Position numbers and translations under genes: made by a program
In this document: one piece after another, positions 34,224 to 44,201 of the stretch
How positions within the stretch are numbered: position 1 is the stretch's first letter
Layout: each line of letters starts with the position of its first letter
The notes under the pieces: generated by a model
Databases searched by the model: none
What the model was told of the DNA's origin: nothing
Seen by the model: only the letters and a program-made list of their open reading frames with translations
NCBI GenBank assembly: GCA_024711295.1
Contig: JANJTB010000021.1
Span: 144,979 to 208,978 of the forward strand
DNA from: a bacterium
Lineage (GTDB): Bacteria; Bacteroidota; Ignavibacteria; Kapaibacteriales; UBA2268
Reading direction: 5' to 3'
DNA: 64,000 nt

Positions 34224-36086
34224 ATGAGCAACGAAGTTTCTGCAAATCAGCAGGAATTTGAATTTAAGGCAGAAATGAAACAACTTTTAAACCTTATTAT
34301 TCACTCACTATATACACATCCGGAAGTATTTCTCAGAGAATTGGTTTCCAATTCCTCTGATGCTTTAAATAAAGTAAGATTCAGAAAAATTACTGATAAT
34401 AATATTATCAGTCCAGATGCTGAACTTAAAATTAACATACTGGTTAATAAAGAGAATAAGTCGATAACCATAGAAGACACCGGAATTGGTATGTCGAAAG
34501 ATGAGTTGATAAATCAACTTGGAGTTATTGCAAATTCCGGGACGTTAAATTACCTCAAAGCACTCAAAGAAACCGGTAAGCAACTTGATGCAAATCTTAT
34601 TGGTCAATTTGGTGTTGGATTTTATTCAGTTTTCATGGTTACTGATGAAGTAACTGTTGATACAAGATCTGCTGAGCCATTTTCAAAATCTTATAAATGG
34701 ATTTCGAAAGGTGAAACATCTTATTCAATCGAAGAATCAGACAAAGATAGCAGAGGAACTAAGATCAGCTTTAACTTTAAAGAAGAATTTAGCGAATTTG
34801 CAGATGAGTTTAGAATTAAAAGTATATTAAAAAAATACTCTAATTTTGTTGATTTCCCTATCTATGTCAACAATGAAAAAGTAAATAACATAGACGCACT
34901 TTGGCATAAGAATAAGGAAGAAATTAAAGATGAAGAACTGAACGAATTCTACAAATTCATTTCAAACGATTACACTGAGCCGTTGGGGCATCTGCATCTA
35001 AATATCGAAGGGAATATTAATTTTAAATCTCTTATATTTATACCTTCATCCGCTCCACCAAGTATGTTCAGAGATTTTCAAGACAAGTCACTGCATCTTT
35101 ATTCAAATAAAGTTTTGATACAGGAAAATTCTACAGATTTAATCCCTGAATACTTAAGATTTTTGAGGGGTGTAGTTGATACCGAAGACTTACCTCTGAA
35201 TGTTTCTCGTGAAGTTACGCAAAACAGCCCCGTAATGATTAAAATTAAAAATGTAATTACTTCTAAAGTTATTAACTTACTTGAAGAATGGGCTGACAAG
35301 GATAATGAAAAATACGATAAATTCTTCAAAGAATTTGGCTCTTTATTCAAAACGGGACTTAACTCTGATTTTAGCAATAAAGATAAATTAACTGAGCTTT
35401 TACGTTTTGAGTCTTCAAAGTCAGCAAATGGTGAGCTACGTTCACTAAATGCCTATGTCGCAGCAATGAAGCCGGACCAAAAAGAAATTTACTATATATC
35501 AGGAAATTCCCGAGAACTCATTGAGAAAAATCCAAACTTAGAATATTTTTTAAAGAATGATTTTGAAGTCCTGTATTTCCTTGACCCGGTTGATTTGTTT
35601 GTAATGCCTTACATATTTGAATATGATGGAAAAAAAATAGTCTCAATTGATAAAGCAGAAATAGAAGATTTAAGTAAAGATGATAATAAGGAAAAGTTAG
35701 AAAAAACTCAAACAGATAATCTATTGCTTGAATTTAAAAAAGTCTTAAATGAGCAAGTTGAAGATGTGGTCGAATCGAAAAGACTTGTTGATTCTCCTGC
35801 TTCGGTTGTTGTAGGAAAAGAAGGATTAGACCCTCAGTTCGAAAAAATGATGAAAATGATGGAAAAAGACTTTAAGGCATCGAAAAGAATCCTTGAAATT
35901 AATACTTCTCATCTATTAATCAAGAATTTATCGGAATTATTGGAAAGTAATAAAAACCAAGAGCTTTTACACAAGTGTATTCACCAAATTTTCGATGGAG
36001 CCTTGCTGATTGACGGTATTCTGACTAATCATGTTGATTACGTTGCTAGAAATACCGAAATATTAACATTAGCAACCAAAAAGTAA
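34224..36086 (+). CDS. htpG: Molecular chaperone HtpG (Hsp90)
   Basis: HtpG is the bacterial Hsp90, an ATP-driven dimeric chaperone. The GHKL ATP-binding head shows FLRELVSNSSDALNKVRF, IEDTGIGMSKDELINQLG and IGQFGVGFYSVFMVTDEV. The middle domain contains LPLNVSREVTQ with the catalytic Arg, and the C-terminal dimerisation domain follows. A TTG nine codons upstream is in frame, but the ATG at 34224 has GGAG nine bases before it and gives the usual short N-terminus, so the protein has 620 residues. No CIRCE-like element was seen. Confidence 0.96.
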   Translation: MSNEVSANQQEFEFKAEMKQLLNLIIHSLYTHPEVFLRELVSNSSDALNKVRFRKITDNNIISPDAELKINILVNKENKSITIEDTGIGMSKDELINQLGVIANSGTLNYLKALKETGKQLDANLIGQFGVGFYSVFMVTDEVTVDTRSAEPFSKSYKWISKGETSYSIEESDKDSRGTKISFNFKEEFSEFADEFRIKSILKKYSNFVDFPIYVNNEKVNNIDALWHKNKEEIKDEELNEFYKFISNDYTEPLGHLHLNIEGNINFKSLIFIPSSAPPSMFRDFQDKSLHLYSNKVLIQENSTDLIPEYLRFLRGVVDTEDLPLNVSREVTQNSPVMIKIKNVITSKVINLLEEWADKDNEKYDKFFKEFGSLFKTGLNSDFSNKDKLTELLRFESSKSANGELRSLNAYVAAMKPDQKEIYYISGNSRELIEKNPNLEYFLKNDFEVLYFLDPVDLFVMPYIFEYDGKKIVSIDKAEIEDLSKDDNKEKLEKTQTDNLLLEFKKVLNEQVEDVVESKRLVDSPASVVVGKEGLDPQFEKMMKMMEKDFKASKRILEINTSHLLIKNLSELLESNKNQELLHKCIHQIFDGALLIDGILTNHVDYVARNTEILTLATKK

Positions 36087-36121
36087 ATAAAGAAATTAAT
36101 AAATTTTTGAGGATATTTTTA

Positions 36122-37165
36122 ATGAAGTTGTCAGAATTTAAATACACGCAATCCAAAAACTGCGTTGCCAAATTTCCTGCTGAGCCACGTGATTCAGCCA
36201 AGTTGATGCTTTTAAGCAAAGATACAGGCGACACTAAGGAAATGAATTTTTCAAACATAGTTGACCTCTTTCATCGTGGTGATACCTTAGTGGTAAATGA
36301 GACCAAGGTATTTCCTGCCAGACTTTTTGGTAAGAAGGAAAAAACCAACGCAAAGATAGAAGTCATGCTTTTGAGAGAATTGAAGGCTGAAGACAGGATT
36401 TGGGATGTATTGGTTGAGCCAGCACGAAAAGTAAGAATCGGGAACAAAATTTATTTTGACAACAGTAAATTTTATTGCGAAGTTATTGACAATACTACTT
36501 CCAGAGGTCGTACAGTCAGATTCAGTTATGATGGCAATTTATTTAACATCATAGAACGTATTGGTGAAATGCCTTTACCTGACTATATAAAACGTGAGCC
36601 AATCGAAGAAGATAAGAAGTATTATCAAACCGTTTTTTCAAACAATGATTTTCTTTCATCCATTGCACCACCAACAGCAGGCTTACATTTTACTGAAGAG
36701 ATTTTGCAGAAGTTGCAAGATAAAGGTGTAAAAATTGCTAAGATTGTACTGAATATTGGTCAGGGAATTTTTGAAAAAATCGAAGTTGAGGATTTAACAA
36801 AGCACAGGATGTATTCTGAATACTTCGAAATATCAAGAGAAACAGCTGAAACAATAAACAAATCATTAAAATCCAAAAAAAATGTTTTCGCAGTTGGGGC
36901 AAGCGTAGTAAGAGCATTAGAAGCATCGGTTCTAACTACCGGAGCTGTAAAGCCAAACAGAGGTTGGACAGATAAATTCATTTATCCTCCCTACGAATTT
37001 AAGATCGCTACTCGGTTTTTAACTAATTTCCATCCTCCTGCTACACCATCTATGCTTATGGCATCGGCTTATGCAGGCACTGATAATTTACTTAAAGCTT
37101 ATAAAAAAGCAATGAAAAATGATTTTAGATTCTTCGCTTATGGCGACGCAATGATGATTTACTAG
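36122..37165 (+). CDS. queA: tRNA preQ1(34) S-adenosylmethionine ribosyltransferase-isomerase
   Basis: QueA moves the ribosyl part of SAM to preQ1 at tRNA position 34, making epoxyqueuosine. Family motifs are IAKFPAEPRDSAKLMLL-like (FPAEPRDSAKLM), DTLVVNETKVFPARLFG, PLPDYIKREP, YQTVFSN, SIAPPTAGLHFTEE, and LTNFHPPATPSMLMASAYAG near the end. An in-frame TTG lies five codons upstream, but the ATG at 36122 is nine bases after GAGG and is preferred, giving 347 residues. It is 35 bases after htpG and may be co-transcribed. Confidence 0.95.
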   Translation: MKLSEFKYTQSKNCVAKFPAEPRDSAKLMLLSKDTGDTKEMNFSNIVDLFHRGDTLVVNETKVFPARLFGKKEKTNAKIEVMLLRELKAEDRIWDVLVEPARKVRIGNKIYFDNSKFYCEVIDNTTSRGRTVRFSYDGNLFNIIERIGEMPLPDYIKREPIEEDKKYYQTVFSNNDFLSSIAPPTAGLHFTEEILQKLQDKGVKIAKIVLNIGQGIFEKIEVEDLTKHRMYSEYFEISRETAETINKSLKSKKNVFAVGASVVRALEASVLTTGAVKPNRGWTDKFIYPPYEFKIATRFLTNFHPPATPSMLMASAYAGTDNLLKAYKKAMKNDFRFFAYGDAMMIY

Positions 37166-37191
37166 TAATTATTGTTTAAATATATTTTGAA

Positions 37192-37228
37192 ACACCTTTA
37201 GTATTGATTTATTAAAGGTGTTTTTTTT
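37192..37228 (+). terminator. Intrinsic terminator after queA
   Basis: ACACCTTTA and TAAAGGTGT form a perfect 9-bp stem with a 12-base loop, followed by seven further T. The T run touches the stop of the convergent Xer gene. Confidence 0.88.
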
Positions 37229-38159
37229 ATGCTCTAGGATGGAAAGTTCTATGAACTTCCTTAATAAATTCCCTGTCAATATGGGTATATATTTGAGTTG
37301 TTGAAATATCGGCATGACCAAGCATTTCCTGAACAATTCTCAAGTCTGCTCCACCCTCAAGCAAATGAGTGGCAAAAGAGTGTCTGAATACATGAGGATG
37401 CACTTTTTTCTCAATACCTGCATCATTAGCATACTTATTTAAAATTTTCCAAAAACCCATTCTTGTCATTGGCTTACCCCTTTGATTAAGAAATAAAGCA
37501 TCATCAGTAACAAATCCTTTAAGAAAATCATGCCTTGCTTTATTCTGGTATTCACTTATCCAGAACATAGCTGATTTACCGATTGGTACAATTCTCTCCT
37601 TATTACCTTTTCCAAATACCCTTAATATTTCGTAATCAACCAAAATATCTCTTTGCTTAACTGAAATCAACTCACTTACTCTTAAGCCGCATGCATACAA
37701 AACTTCGAGCATTGCCCTATCTCTTATACCTGCATTATTGCTCAAGTCAGGTTGATTTAGTATTAATTCGATTTCTTCGATAGATAAACATTCAGGGAGT
37801 TTTCTTCCGGTTTTAGGCATTTCAATGTTATCAGTGACATTGTTCTTTATTTTGCCTGATGCAAATAAATATCCATGTAAACCTCTGATAGATGAAAGAT
37901 ACCTCATCCTGCTTGAATTTCCTAAACCAAGCTCTGATAATTGAGCAATAAAGTCAGAAATATTGTTGCTTGTAGCATCCTCTACAGAAATTTTACCTAT
38001 AGAATCTAAAAATTCTGAATAAGTCTTTATATCATTTAAATATGAATTCAGCGTATTTTCGCTAAGTCCTTTTTCTAACTTAATATAATTGTAAAATGAC
38101 TGAACTTCTTTTTTTATTTTAGGATTAAACTTAGCAAATAATTCAGAAACACTTCTCAC
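37227..38159 (-). CDS. xerD: Tyrosine recombinase XerC/XerD family
   Basis: This is a site-specific recombinase of the chromosome-dimer-resolution class. The catalytic set is complete: Arg 160 (ACGLRVSELI), Lys 184 in the beta-hairpin, His 256 and Arg 259 (HPHVFRHSFATHLLEGGAD), His 282 (LGHADISTTQIYTHI) and nucleophile Tyr 291. The N-terminal SAM-like core-binding domain covers residues 15-110. The length of 310 residues is normal. The start is a GTG at 38157-38159, only five bases after the stop of the HD-domain gene, so the two may be co-transcribed. No mobile-element genes are near, which favours a housekeeping Xer over an integrase. XerC and XerD cannot be told apart here. Confidence 0.88.
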   Translation of the reverse strand: MRSVSELFAKFNPKIKKEVQSFYNYIKLEKGLSENTLNSYLNDIKTYSEFLDSIGKISVEDATSNNISDFIAQLSELGLGNSSRMRYLSSIRGLHGYLFASGKIKNNVTDNIEMPKTGRKLPECLSIEEIELILNQPDLSNNAGIRDRAMLEVLYACGLRVSELISVKQRDILVDYEILRVFGKGNKERIVPIGKSAMFWISEYQNKARHDFLKGFVTDDALFLNQRGKPMTRMGFWKILNKYANDAGIEKKVHPHVFRHSFATHLLEGGADLRIVQEMLGHADISTTQIYTHIDREFIKEVHRTFHPRA

Positions 38160-38164
38160 AGCAA

Positions 38165-40381
38165 TTATTCCGCCTTTTTGGGTATCTCTTTATAATTTAC
38201 TCTTTTATGTGTCATACCGATGAGATTCTTAGCTATAATCTTTTTGATTTTTGATAATTCATGTAAATTTATCTCACACTCATCAAACTGCCCATCAAGA
38301 ACCCGGTCGTGAATATTTTTTTCGATTATTTTCTCAATTTCTTCAGTAGTCTTTGAATCCAATCTCGATATAGCTTCAGCAAAATCACAAATCATGAGGA
38401 TTGCAGTTTCTTTATTTTTAGGTTTAGGACCCGGGTATCTGAAATCATCCTCATGAACTTCCTCAGGATTAGGTGCTACTTCCAGTGCTTTTGCATAGAA
38501 ATGCTTTACTAAAGTTGTCCCGTGATGCATAGGAATAAAGTCAATAATTCTTTGAGGTAAATTATACTCCTCTGCTAATTTTATTCCCTCTGCAACATGT
38601 TCTATAATAATCCTCGCACTCCGCTTAGCATTAATCAAATCATGTTTGTTGTCTATGCCCATTTGATTTTCTGTAAAGTATTCTGATTTTGCCATTTTGC
38701 CCAAATCATGGTAATAGGCACCAACTTTGGTAAGCAAGGGATTAGCACCAATCTCGCGAGCACATCTCTCGGCAAGTAAAGCTACTGATAAAGTGTGCTG
38801 ATAGGTACCCGGAGCTTTTTCTGATAATATTCGCATCAGTGGGTGATCTAAATTATCAAATTCCTTAATCCTCAAATCAGTAGAAATATCAGTAAACCTT
38901 TCAATAAGGAATAACAACCCAAATGTAATTAATGGAGCCATAAGTGAATTAATGAAAGCAGTAACCAATGATGTAACCAGTTCTGAATATCCATGAGAGC
39001 GTTCAATACTAAATATCAAAATTGAAATCAAAAATCCCACAAGAATATAAAAAATTGACTTATATATTTGAGTACGGCTTTGAATATCTCTTACAGTATA
39101 GGCTGCTAAAACTCCCGCAAATATCATTGATATTCCGGTTACATAATCATTACCTCTGATTCCTGATACCATCAAACCCATCGTAACAGTGACATAAAAA
39201 GCTGTCCTGGAATCAAATACTATTGCAACTAGCATTGATAACGCTGGTACAGTAATCAGTAGTTCTATTGGATACTCAGAATGTAACTGACCGGATAACC
39301 AGGCAAGAAATGAAACTGCAACAATTACACCCAGTATAATTGATAACTGCATATTATCTGCATAAATTCTCTTGCGGATAATTATCAGATACAAAAACAA
39401 AATCGTAAGTATAATTGTTGAGTGGCCGTAACCACCAATGTAATAAAAAATATCAACAGAATTTTCACCGGTCATGAATACACTACTTTTGTAAGAATTA
39501 ATTTTTGAGACTGTTTCCTGACTTAATACTTCTCCGTTCTGAACAATAATTTCACCTTTTCTTACATAACCAAATGTTCTTGGTACATTTCGCACATTCA
39601 ATTCGATTTCTCTGTCAGTTAGTTCTTTGCTAAACTGAAGGTTCGGCGTGTTCAGTTTATTGATTAATTCCAGAACCAATGGTTGGTATTGACTAATAAC
39701 AGATGCTGAAACCATCTTTTCAGCATTTATTAGAAATGTATTTTTATCTGTTAAAATATTTGAGGGAAGTATCTTGAATTCATTAGTACCAGTTTTTACA
39801 GAAATTTCAGTTGCAGTCATTTTATCTATTGCAATATTTACAAATCCTGAGGCATAAACTCTCCTAAGATATTGAGTTATTTGCTTCTGAATCTTAGTCA
39901 ATTCTAAATTTTTCTGATTTGGATTGAGTGATAATATGGGCCTGATTACCTTTTCTGAAAAAGAAAAATCAGAAGATTCTGCTAAATTTTGATTTACCTC
40001 CTTAAGCACAGTCAAATAATTATCAAGTTTGTTAAGCATTGTTTCTTCAACATTTTCATCAAGAATAAACACAGGGAAACTGTTTTCAGTAGCTTTTCTT
40101 CTGTCCTGAAGAAATTCAGACTGTGTTTTATATACCGGAAATGTAAAATCAGCAATAAGAGCTGGTCCCTCCCAGACATTTCCCGAAGCTATTAAATAGT
40201 TTGGTGCATCATAAGGCTTATGTTCCAGGTTGAAAACAAATAATAAACCGCAAAGTAATACGGTAAATGCAAGCATTGTATATTTTAGCCATTTGCTATG
40301 TCTTGCTTTTAACTCATCAATTTTGTAGCTTTTTTCTCTATTAAATATTTTACGAAAAAAATTATTTTGTTGTTTGGACAT
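38165..40381 (-). CDS. PgpH-like membrane HD phosphodiesterase (7TMR-HDED)
   Basis: This is a 738-residue membrane protein with the layout of PgpH, the cyclic-di-AMP phosphodiesterase. It has a cytoplasmic basic start, one helix at about 33-50, an extracytoplasmic 7TMR-HDED sensor domain (about 60-300), a seven-helix membrane region (about 310-490), and a cytoplasmic HD domain. HD-domain metal ligands are visible: His 529 (GTYQHTLSV), His 558-Asp 559 (AYYHDLGK), His in MHHGTT, and CDFAEAIS. By homology it hydrolyses c-di-AMP and so would affect osmotic and potassium balance. It lies five bases upstream of the Xer gene. Confidence 0.9.
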   Translation of the reverse strand: MSKQQNNFFRKIFNREKSYKIDELKARHSKWLKYTMLAFTVLLCGLLFVFNLEHKPYDAPNYLIASGNVWEGPALIADFTFPVYKTQSEFLQDRRKATENSFPVFILDENVEETMLNKLDNYLTVLKEVNQNLAESSDFSFSEKVIRPILSLNPNQKNLELTKIQKQITQYLRRVYASGFVNIAIDKMTATEISVKTGTNEFKILPSNILTDKNTFLINAEKMVSASVISQYQPLVLELINKLNTPNLQFSKELTDREIELNVRNVPRTFGYVRKGEIIVQNGEVLSQETVSKINSYKSSVFMTGENSVDIFYYIGGYGHSTIILTILFLYLIIIRKRIYADNMQLSIILGVIVAVSFLAWLSGQLHSEYPIELLITVPALSMLVAIVFDSRTAFYVTVTMGLMVSGIRGNDYVTGISMIFAGVLAAYTVRDIQSRTQIYKSIFYILVGFLISILIFSIERSHGYSELVTSLVTAFINSLMAPLITFGLLFLIERFTDISTDLRIKEFDNLDHPLMRILSEKAPGTYQHTLSVALLAERCAREIGANPLLTKVGAYYHDLGKMAKSEYFTENQMGIDNKHDLINAKRSARIIIEHVAEGIKLAEEYNLPQRIIDFIPMHHGTTLVKHFYAKALEVAPNPEEVHEDDFRYPGPKPKNKETAILMICDFAEAISRLDSKTTEEIEKIIEKNIHDRVLDGQFDECEINLHELSKIKKIIAKNLIGMTHKRVNYKEIPKKAE

Positions 40382-40429
40382 CTTATAAGCTCTTTAAGAA
40401 GTATAATTTTTATCAAATAGGAATTAATT

Positions 40430-40460
40430 GAATTCTGAAATATAAAAATACATAAATTTG
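40430..40460 (+). promoter_or_regulatory. Possible Bacteroidota-type promoter of rsmE
   Basis: TAAATTTG (40453-40460) matches TAnnTTTG; TTG at 40428-40430 is 22 bp upstream, a slightly long spacer. The start codon lies 25 bases downstream. Confidence 0.3.
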
Positions 40461-40485
40461 ATAATTTAATTGTAATAAAAAAGTT

Positions 40486-41190
40486 ATGGAATGTTTTTTT
40501 TACGAAAATTTGAATGAAACCCAAAGAAAAATTACTTTATCTGAACTTGAATCCAAACACACCAAAGCTCTAAGAATCAAAATTGGTGAACAAGTTCTTA
40601 TTACTAATGGATGTGGACTTAGCGCCTCTGGTATACTTTCAGCCTATAACAAGTCAGGTAATGAAATTGAAATAAAAAACTTTTATCAAGATTTAAATGA
40701 ATTGAAACAAGACATTACGCTTGCATTTGGAATTCCTGACAATAACGACAGACTTGACATGATAGTTGAGAAGTGCACAGAGCTGGGAGCTAAAGAACTT
40801 GTACCACTTATTTCTAAAACAGTAGATGTTCATGCAAGGAACATACGAAGTGAAAGATTAAATGCAAAGTCACTTTCTGCAATAAAACAATCGAAAAGAA
40901 GTATTTTACCATCAATTACCGAGCCTGTATTTTTAGATGATTTAGTTAAAAATTTTGATAGATGGGATTTAGTAATCCTTGCTGATGAAAATGGTGAAAG
41001 TAAATTTGAATTGAACAATTCATCTAAAATTTTAATTTTAACCGGACCTGAAGGTGGCTTTACTAAATATGAAATTGATACAATTTCAAACAATCCCAAT
41101 GTAATAAAAATATCATTGTCTAATACAAGATTGAGAGCTGAAACTGCTGCAATTGCTGCTTTGAGCAATATTGTTTCAAGGTGTATTTAA
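40486..41190 (+). CDS. rsmE: 16S rRNA m3U1498 methyltransferase
   Basis: RsmE methylates N3 of U1498 in the decoding region of 16S rRNA. It is a SPOUT-class enzyme. The knot motifs are LILTGPEGGFTKYEID and KISLSNTRLRAETAAIAALS; the N-terminal PUA-like part shows HTKALRIKIGEQVLITNGCG, and CTELGAKELVPLISKTVD precedes the knot. The length is 234 residues. It is convergent with the PAP2-like gene, leaving only 16 bases between them and no visible terminator. Confidence 0.93.
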   Translation: MECFFYENLNETQRKITLSELESKHTKALRIKIGEQVLITNGCGLSASGILSAYNKSGNEIEIKNFYQDLNELKQDITLAFGIPDNNDRLDMIVEKCTELGAKELVPLISKTVDVHARNIRSERLNAKSLSAIKQSKRSILPSITEPVFLDDLVKNFDRWDLVILADENGESKFELNNSSKILILTGPEGGFTKYEIDTISNNPNVIKISLSNTRLRAETAAIAALSNIVSRCI

Positions 41191-41206
41191 AAATAATTCT
41201 GACAAT

Positions 41207-41848
41207 TTATTTAAACAAACTGTTAAATTTTTTATTGATATAAATTACAATCTTGTACGACGAATATGCAAAGAATGGAGCAGCTATAACATCCACAGTA
41301 TAATGAACATGCTGAACAAGAACTGCAAAACCTATGAAAATAGTAGCTATCAAAAATAAATTTTTATATAATTTATTGCTTGATACTAAAAACATGATAA
41401 ATATTGTTGCTGTATGACCTGAAAAGAACAAATCCTTTGTCATCAATTTTCCTACTCCAACTTCTGAAACCATTGGGTCAATAAGTGGCAAAATGGTTGC
41501 AGGTGCCTCTAGTGGTATTGAATACATAGCAACTGTTCTAATTATTAACATAACAGTATAGCTTTGTAACCCAAGAATTAAAAGCTTTGGCGATGGTATC
41601 AAGCTGAGTATCGCAATAATCACAGATGAATACATTACCGCAAAAGTAAACCAGGAAATATCAATTGGACTAAACATTTGCAAAATCGGATCAGGCAATA
41701 TTACACCAGGCCTATCTTCTACAAAATTTAAAAACCTAGTAAATAAAAATAGTGAAAACGCTACTAATACAAAAGATATATATACTTGATAATTGTATTT
41801 GCCATTTGATAATTCATTTACCCAATTTGATTTTATCCGTGAAAGCAT
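41207..41848 (-). CDS. PAP2-like membrane protein, sphingomyelin-synthase (PAP2_C) type
   Basis: This 213-residue protein has about six hydrophobic segments. The phosphatase-type active site is visible as FFSGHTATIF (residues 141-150, His 145) and HVHYTVDVIAAPF (His 182, Asp 186), which is the arrangement in the sphingomyelin synthase branch of the PAP2 superfamily. The likely role is phosphate-headgroup transfer or removal on a lipid in the inner membrane. Sphingolipids are made by many Bacteroidota, so a sphingolipid or ceramide headgroup enzyme is possible but unproven. It stands alone on the minus strand. Confidence 0.8.
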   Translation of the reverse strand: MLSRIKSNWVNELSNGKYNYQVYISFVLVAFSLFLFTRFLNFVEDRPGVILPDPILQMFSPIDISWFTFAVMYSSVIIAILSLIPSPKLLILGLQSYTVMLIIRTVAMYSIPLEAPATILPLIDPMVSEVGVGKLMTKDLFFSGHTATIFIMFLVSSNKLYKNLFLIATIFIGFAVLVQHVHYTVDVIAAPFFAYSSYKIVIYINKKFNSLFK

Positions 41849-41902
41849 ATTTAATGTTAGATAATTTAAAAAAACGAATAAGATTGTTTTTTTTTAATCT
41901 TA

Positions 41903-41931
41903 TTGTATAAAAAATATTATTTTTAACTTTC
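41903..41931 (+). promoter_or_regulatory. Possible Bacteroidota-type promoter of sppA
   Basis: TTG (41903-41905) and TAACTTTC (41924-41931, 7 of 8 to TAnnTTTG) are 18 bp apart, 70 bp before the start codon. Confidence 0.3.
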
Positions 41932-42000
41932 GAAACTTACAAAAAAAAAACACGTAATTGAATTTAGAAGATAAATTATATAATTTAAGGAATTAATGAG

Positions 42001-43983
42001 ATGGAAGAAAACAAACAGCAGAACAGCCAAAATATGCCTCAGTACCCTCCCCCATACCGTACTCAGCGCAAAAAAAGCACTAATTGGTGGATTCCGCTTT
42101 TGATAATTGGAGTAGTGGTTGGATTATTCTTTGTATTTATTGCTGTAATCATTACACAGGTTGGCGGTGCTTTCGAAAAGCAGTCAGTAGAGCTAAAAAC
42201 AAATTCTGTTCTTTATCTAACACTCGATGGTGGTGTTCAGGAATACTCAAAAAGTAACCCTTTACAATTTTTTGGTGGTGCTCAATCAAGTGCTTCATTC
42301 TTTGAAACACTTTCAGCAATCAGAAATGCCGCAAAAGATGAGAATATCAAAGGTATTTATTTAAAACCAGGTCTTGAATCTTTAGGATTTGCAAAAGCTG
42401 TTGAACTACAAGGTGTACTTGAAGAATTTAAAAAATCAGGTAAATTTATTTATGCATTTCTAGAGGTAGGCGCCGAGAATCAATATTACAATATATTACC
42501 CGCTGATTCAATATTTATGCCGGGAGAGGGTATGCTCGAAATGAATGGATTCGGGGCATCTTCTGTATTTTTCAAAGGATTTTTTGATAAAATAGGTATT
42601 GACTTTCATGTCGTTCATTTTGAAGACTTTAAGAGTGCGGGCGACATGTACAATCAGACAAAGTTTACCGACTCTGCAAAGTATCAACTTAGAGTTCTTC
42701 TTAATCAAAGATTTGATTATTTTGTCAATGCTGTTTCAAAATTCAGGAAAATTCCTGTTGATAAGGTTAAAGAAGTATTGGACAGAGGAATTTATACAGC
42801 TGACTCTTTGTTAAACGAAGGATTTATCGATGCATTTGCTACTGAAGCAAATGTAAAAGAATTCTTAAAATATAAAGCTAATGGTGAAGAATACAAACTT
42901 AATTTGTCTGTAAACCCAAAAACTAAAGAGAATTTAGCTGATACTGAATCAAAACTGAAGTTAAACTTAATAAGCGTATCAGATTACATATCTACTCTTA
43001 AGCCAGCTGACGAAGATGTATTTGACAAGGATATACAGATTGCAATTGTTAATGCTGTAGGTCCTATAAGTTCTGGCAAAGAAGGTGAAGATGGATTTAG
43101 CAACGATTATAATATCAAGTCAGGTGATTTTGTTAAAAATCTTCGTAAAGCTAGAGATGACAAAAAGGTTAAAGCCATAATCATAAGAATAGACAGCCCT
43201 GGCGGTTCGGTTATAGCTTCTGAAGAGATTTGGGATGAAATTATTCGTGCACGCTCAGTTAAGCCTGTATATGCATCAATGAGTGATGTTGCGGCTTCAG
43301 GTGGTTACTATATGGCAATGGCTTGTGACACAATTATTGCACATCCTGCTACGATTACAGGTTCGATCGGTGTAGTACTTGCTATTCCAAATGTAAGCGG
43401 TACAATGGACAAACTCGGACTATCTGCCGATACAATTAATTTAGGTTCAAACTCTCAGTTTATGAATGGTATGTTCCCTTTTGATGATAAATCAAAAGAA
43501 AAACTATATCAACTTTCTAAGAGCATTTACGACAGATTTTTGACAAGAGCTGCTGAGAGCAGAAACATGACATATGACAATTTAAGACAATATGCAAAAG
43601 GTAGAGTTTGGTCTGGAACTGATGCTAAGCAAAGGGGCTTGATAGATACTTTAGGTGGATTGGAGACTACAATTCACATGGTTAAAAACCGTTTGGGCGT
43701 TCCATTGGATAAAAAAGTGTATGTAAGATATTTCCCTGAAAAAGTAGATGATCTGAAAACTTTGTTGAATATGTTTGGATTAGGTGATAAAAATAATGAA
43801 GATAATGAAAGCAGAATCAACATTGCAAAAATGTTAGGTTTGACTCCTCAAGAATTCTTGAACAATTGGAATGCATTAACACCCGAGATGAAAAGACACT
43901 TAAGTTATATGTTAAATCTAAATCAGATTGCTGCTAGAGAGAATTCAATGGTCGCTTTACCTTATTTGATTGATATAAAATAA
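42001..43983 (+). CDS. sppA: Signal peptide peptidase SppA (67K type)
   Basis: SppA is a membrane-anchored serine protease that degrades cleaved signal peptides. It has a cytoplasmic Pro/Gln-rich start, one membrane helix (about residues 31-55), and two S49 domains. The catalytic Ser lies in SMSDVAASGGYYMAMACDTI of the second domain, and the general-base Lys in the first domain near FEDFKSAGDMYNQTKF. The motif IIIRIDSPGGSVIASEEIWDEI is also typical. The length of 660 residues matches the double-domain 67K form. The ATG at 42001 follows AGGAATTAATGAG. It is monocistronic, with a terminator behind it. Confidence 0.94.
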   Translation: MEENKQQNSQNMPQYPPPYRTQRKKSTNWWIPLLIIGVVVGLFFVFIAVIITQVGGAFEKQSVELKTNSVLYLTLDGGVQEYSKSNPLQFFGGAQSSASFFETLSAIRNAAKDENIKGIYLKPGLESLGFAKAVELQGVLEEFKKSGKFIYAFLEVGAENQYYNILPADSIFMPGEGMLEMNGFGASSVFFKGFFDKIGIDFHVVHFEDFKSAGDMYNQTKFTDSAKYQLRVLLNQRFDYFVNAVSKFRKIPVDKVKEVLDRGIYTADSLLNEGFIDAFATEANVKEFLKYKANGEEYKLNLSVNPKTKENLADTESKLKLNLISVSDYISTLKPADEDVFDKDIQIAIVNAVGPISSGKEGEDGFSNDYNIKSGDFVKNLRKARDDKKVKAIIIRIDSPGGSVIASEEIWDEIIRARSVKPVYASMSDVAASGGYYMAMACDTIIAHPATITGSIGVVLAIPNVSGTMDKLGLSADTINLGSNSQFMNGMFPFDDKSKEKLYQLSKSIYDRFLTRAAESRNMTYDNLRQYAKGRVWSGTDAKQRGLIDTLGGLETTIHMVKNRLGVPLDKKVYVRYFPEKVDDLKTLLNMFGLGDKNNEDNESRINIAKMLGLTPQEFLNNWNALTPEMKRHLSYMLNLNQIAARENSMVALPYLIDIK

Positions 43984-44014
43984 CTTTTTAGTAATTTTTG
44001 AAGTTTGATTAATG

Positions 44015-44041
44015 GGCTGAATATTTATTCAGCCTTCTTTA
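44015..44041 (+). terminator. Intrinsic terminator after sppA
   Basis: GGCTGAAT and ATTCAGCC form a perfect 8-bp stem with a four-base loop, followed by TTCTTT. The remaining 160 bases before the next gene are AT-rich without visible features. Confidence 0.75.
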
Positions 44042-44201
44042 TTCTAAATTTCTACAAATTAATATAAATAAAACAACTTTATAACTGATTATTCAACTTA
44101 TGTTATTATTTTTCAATATGTTACTTAATCTAATAGCTTAAAACAATATTAAAATTTAATTAACGTGAGATTCATTTTAAAATACAAATCACGAAAACTT
44201 A

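Noticed and set aside
37227..38159. Integrase of a mobile element
   Set aside because: The length and motifs fit housekeeping XerC/D and there are no flanking att repeats, phage or transfer genes.
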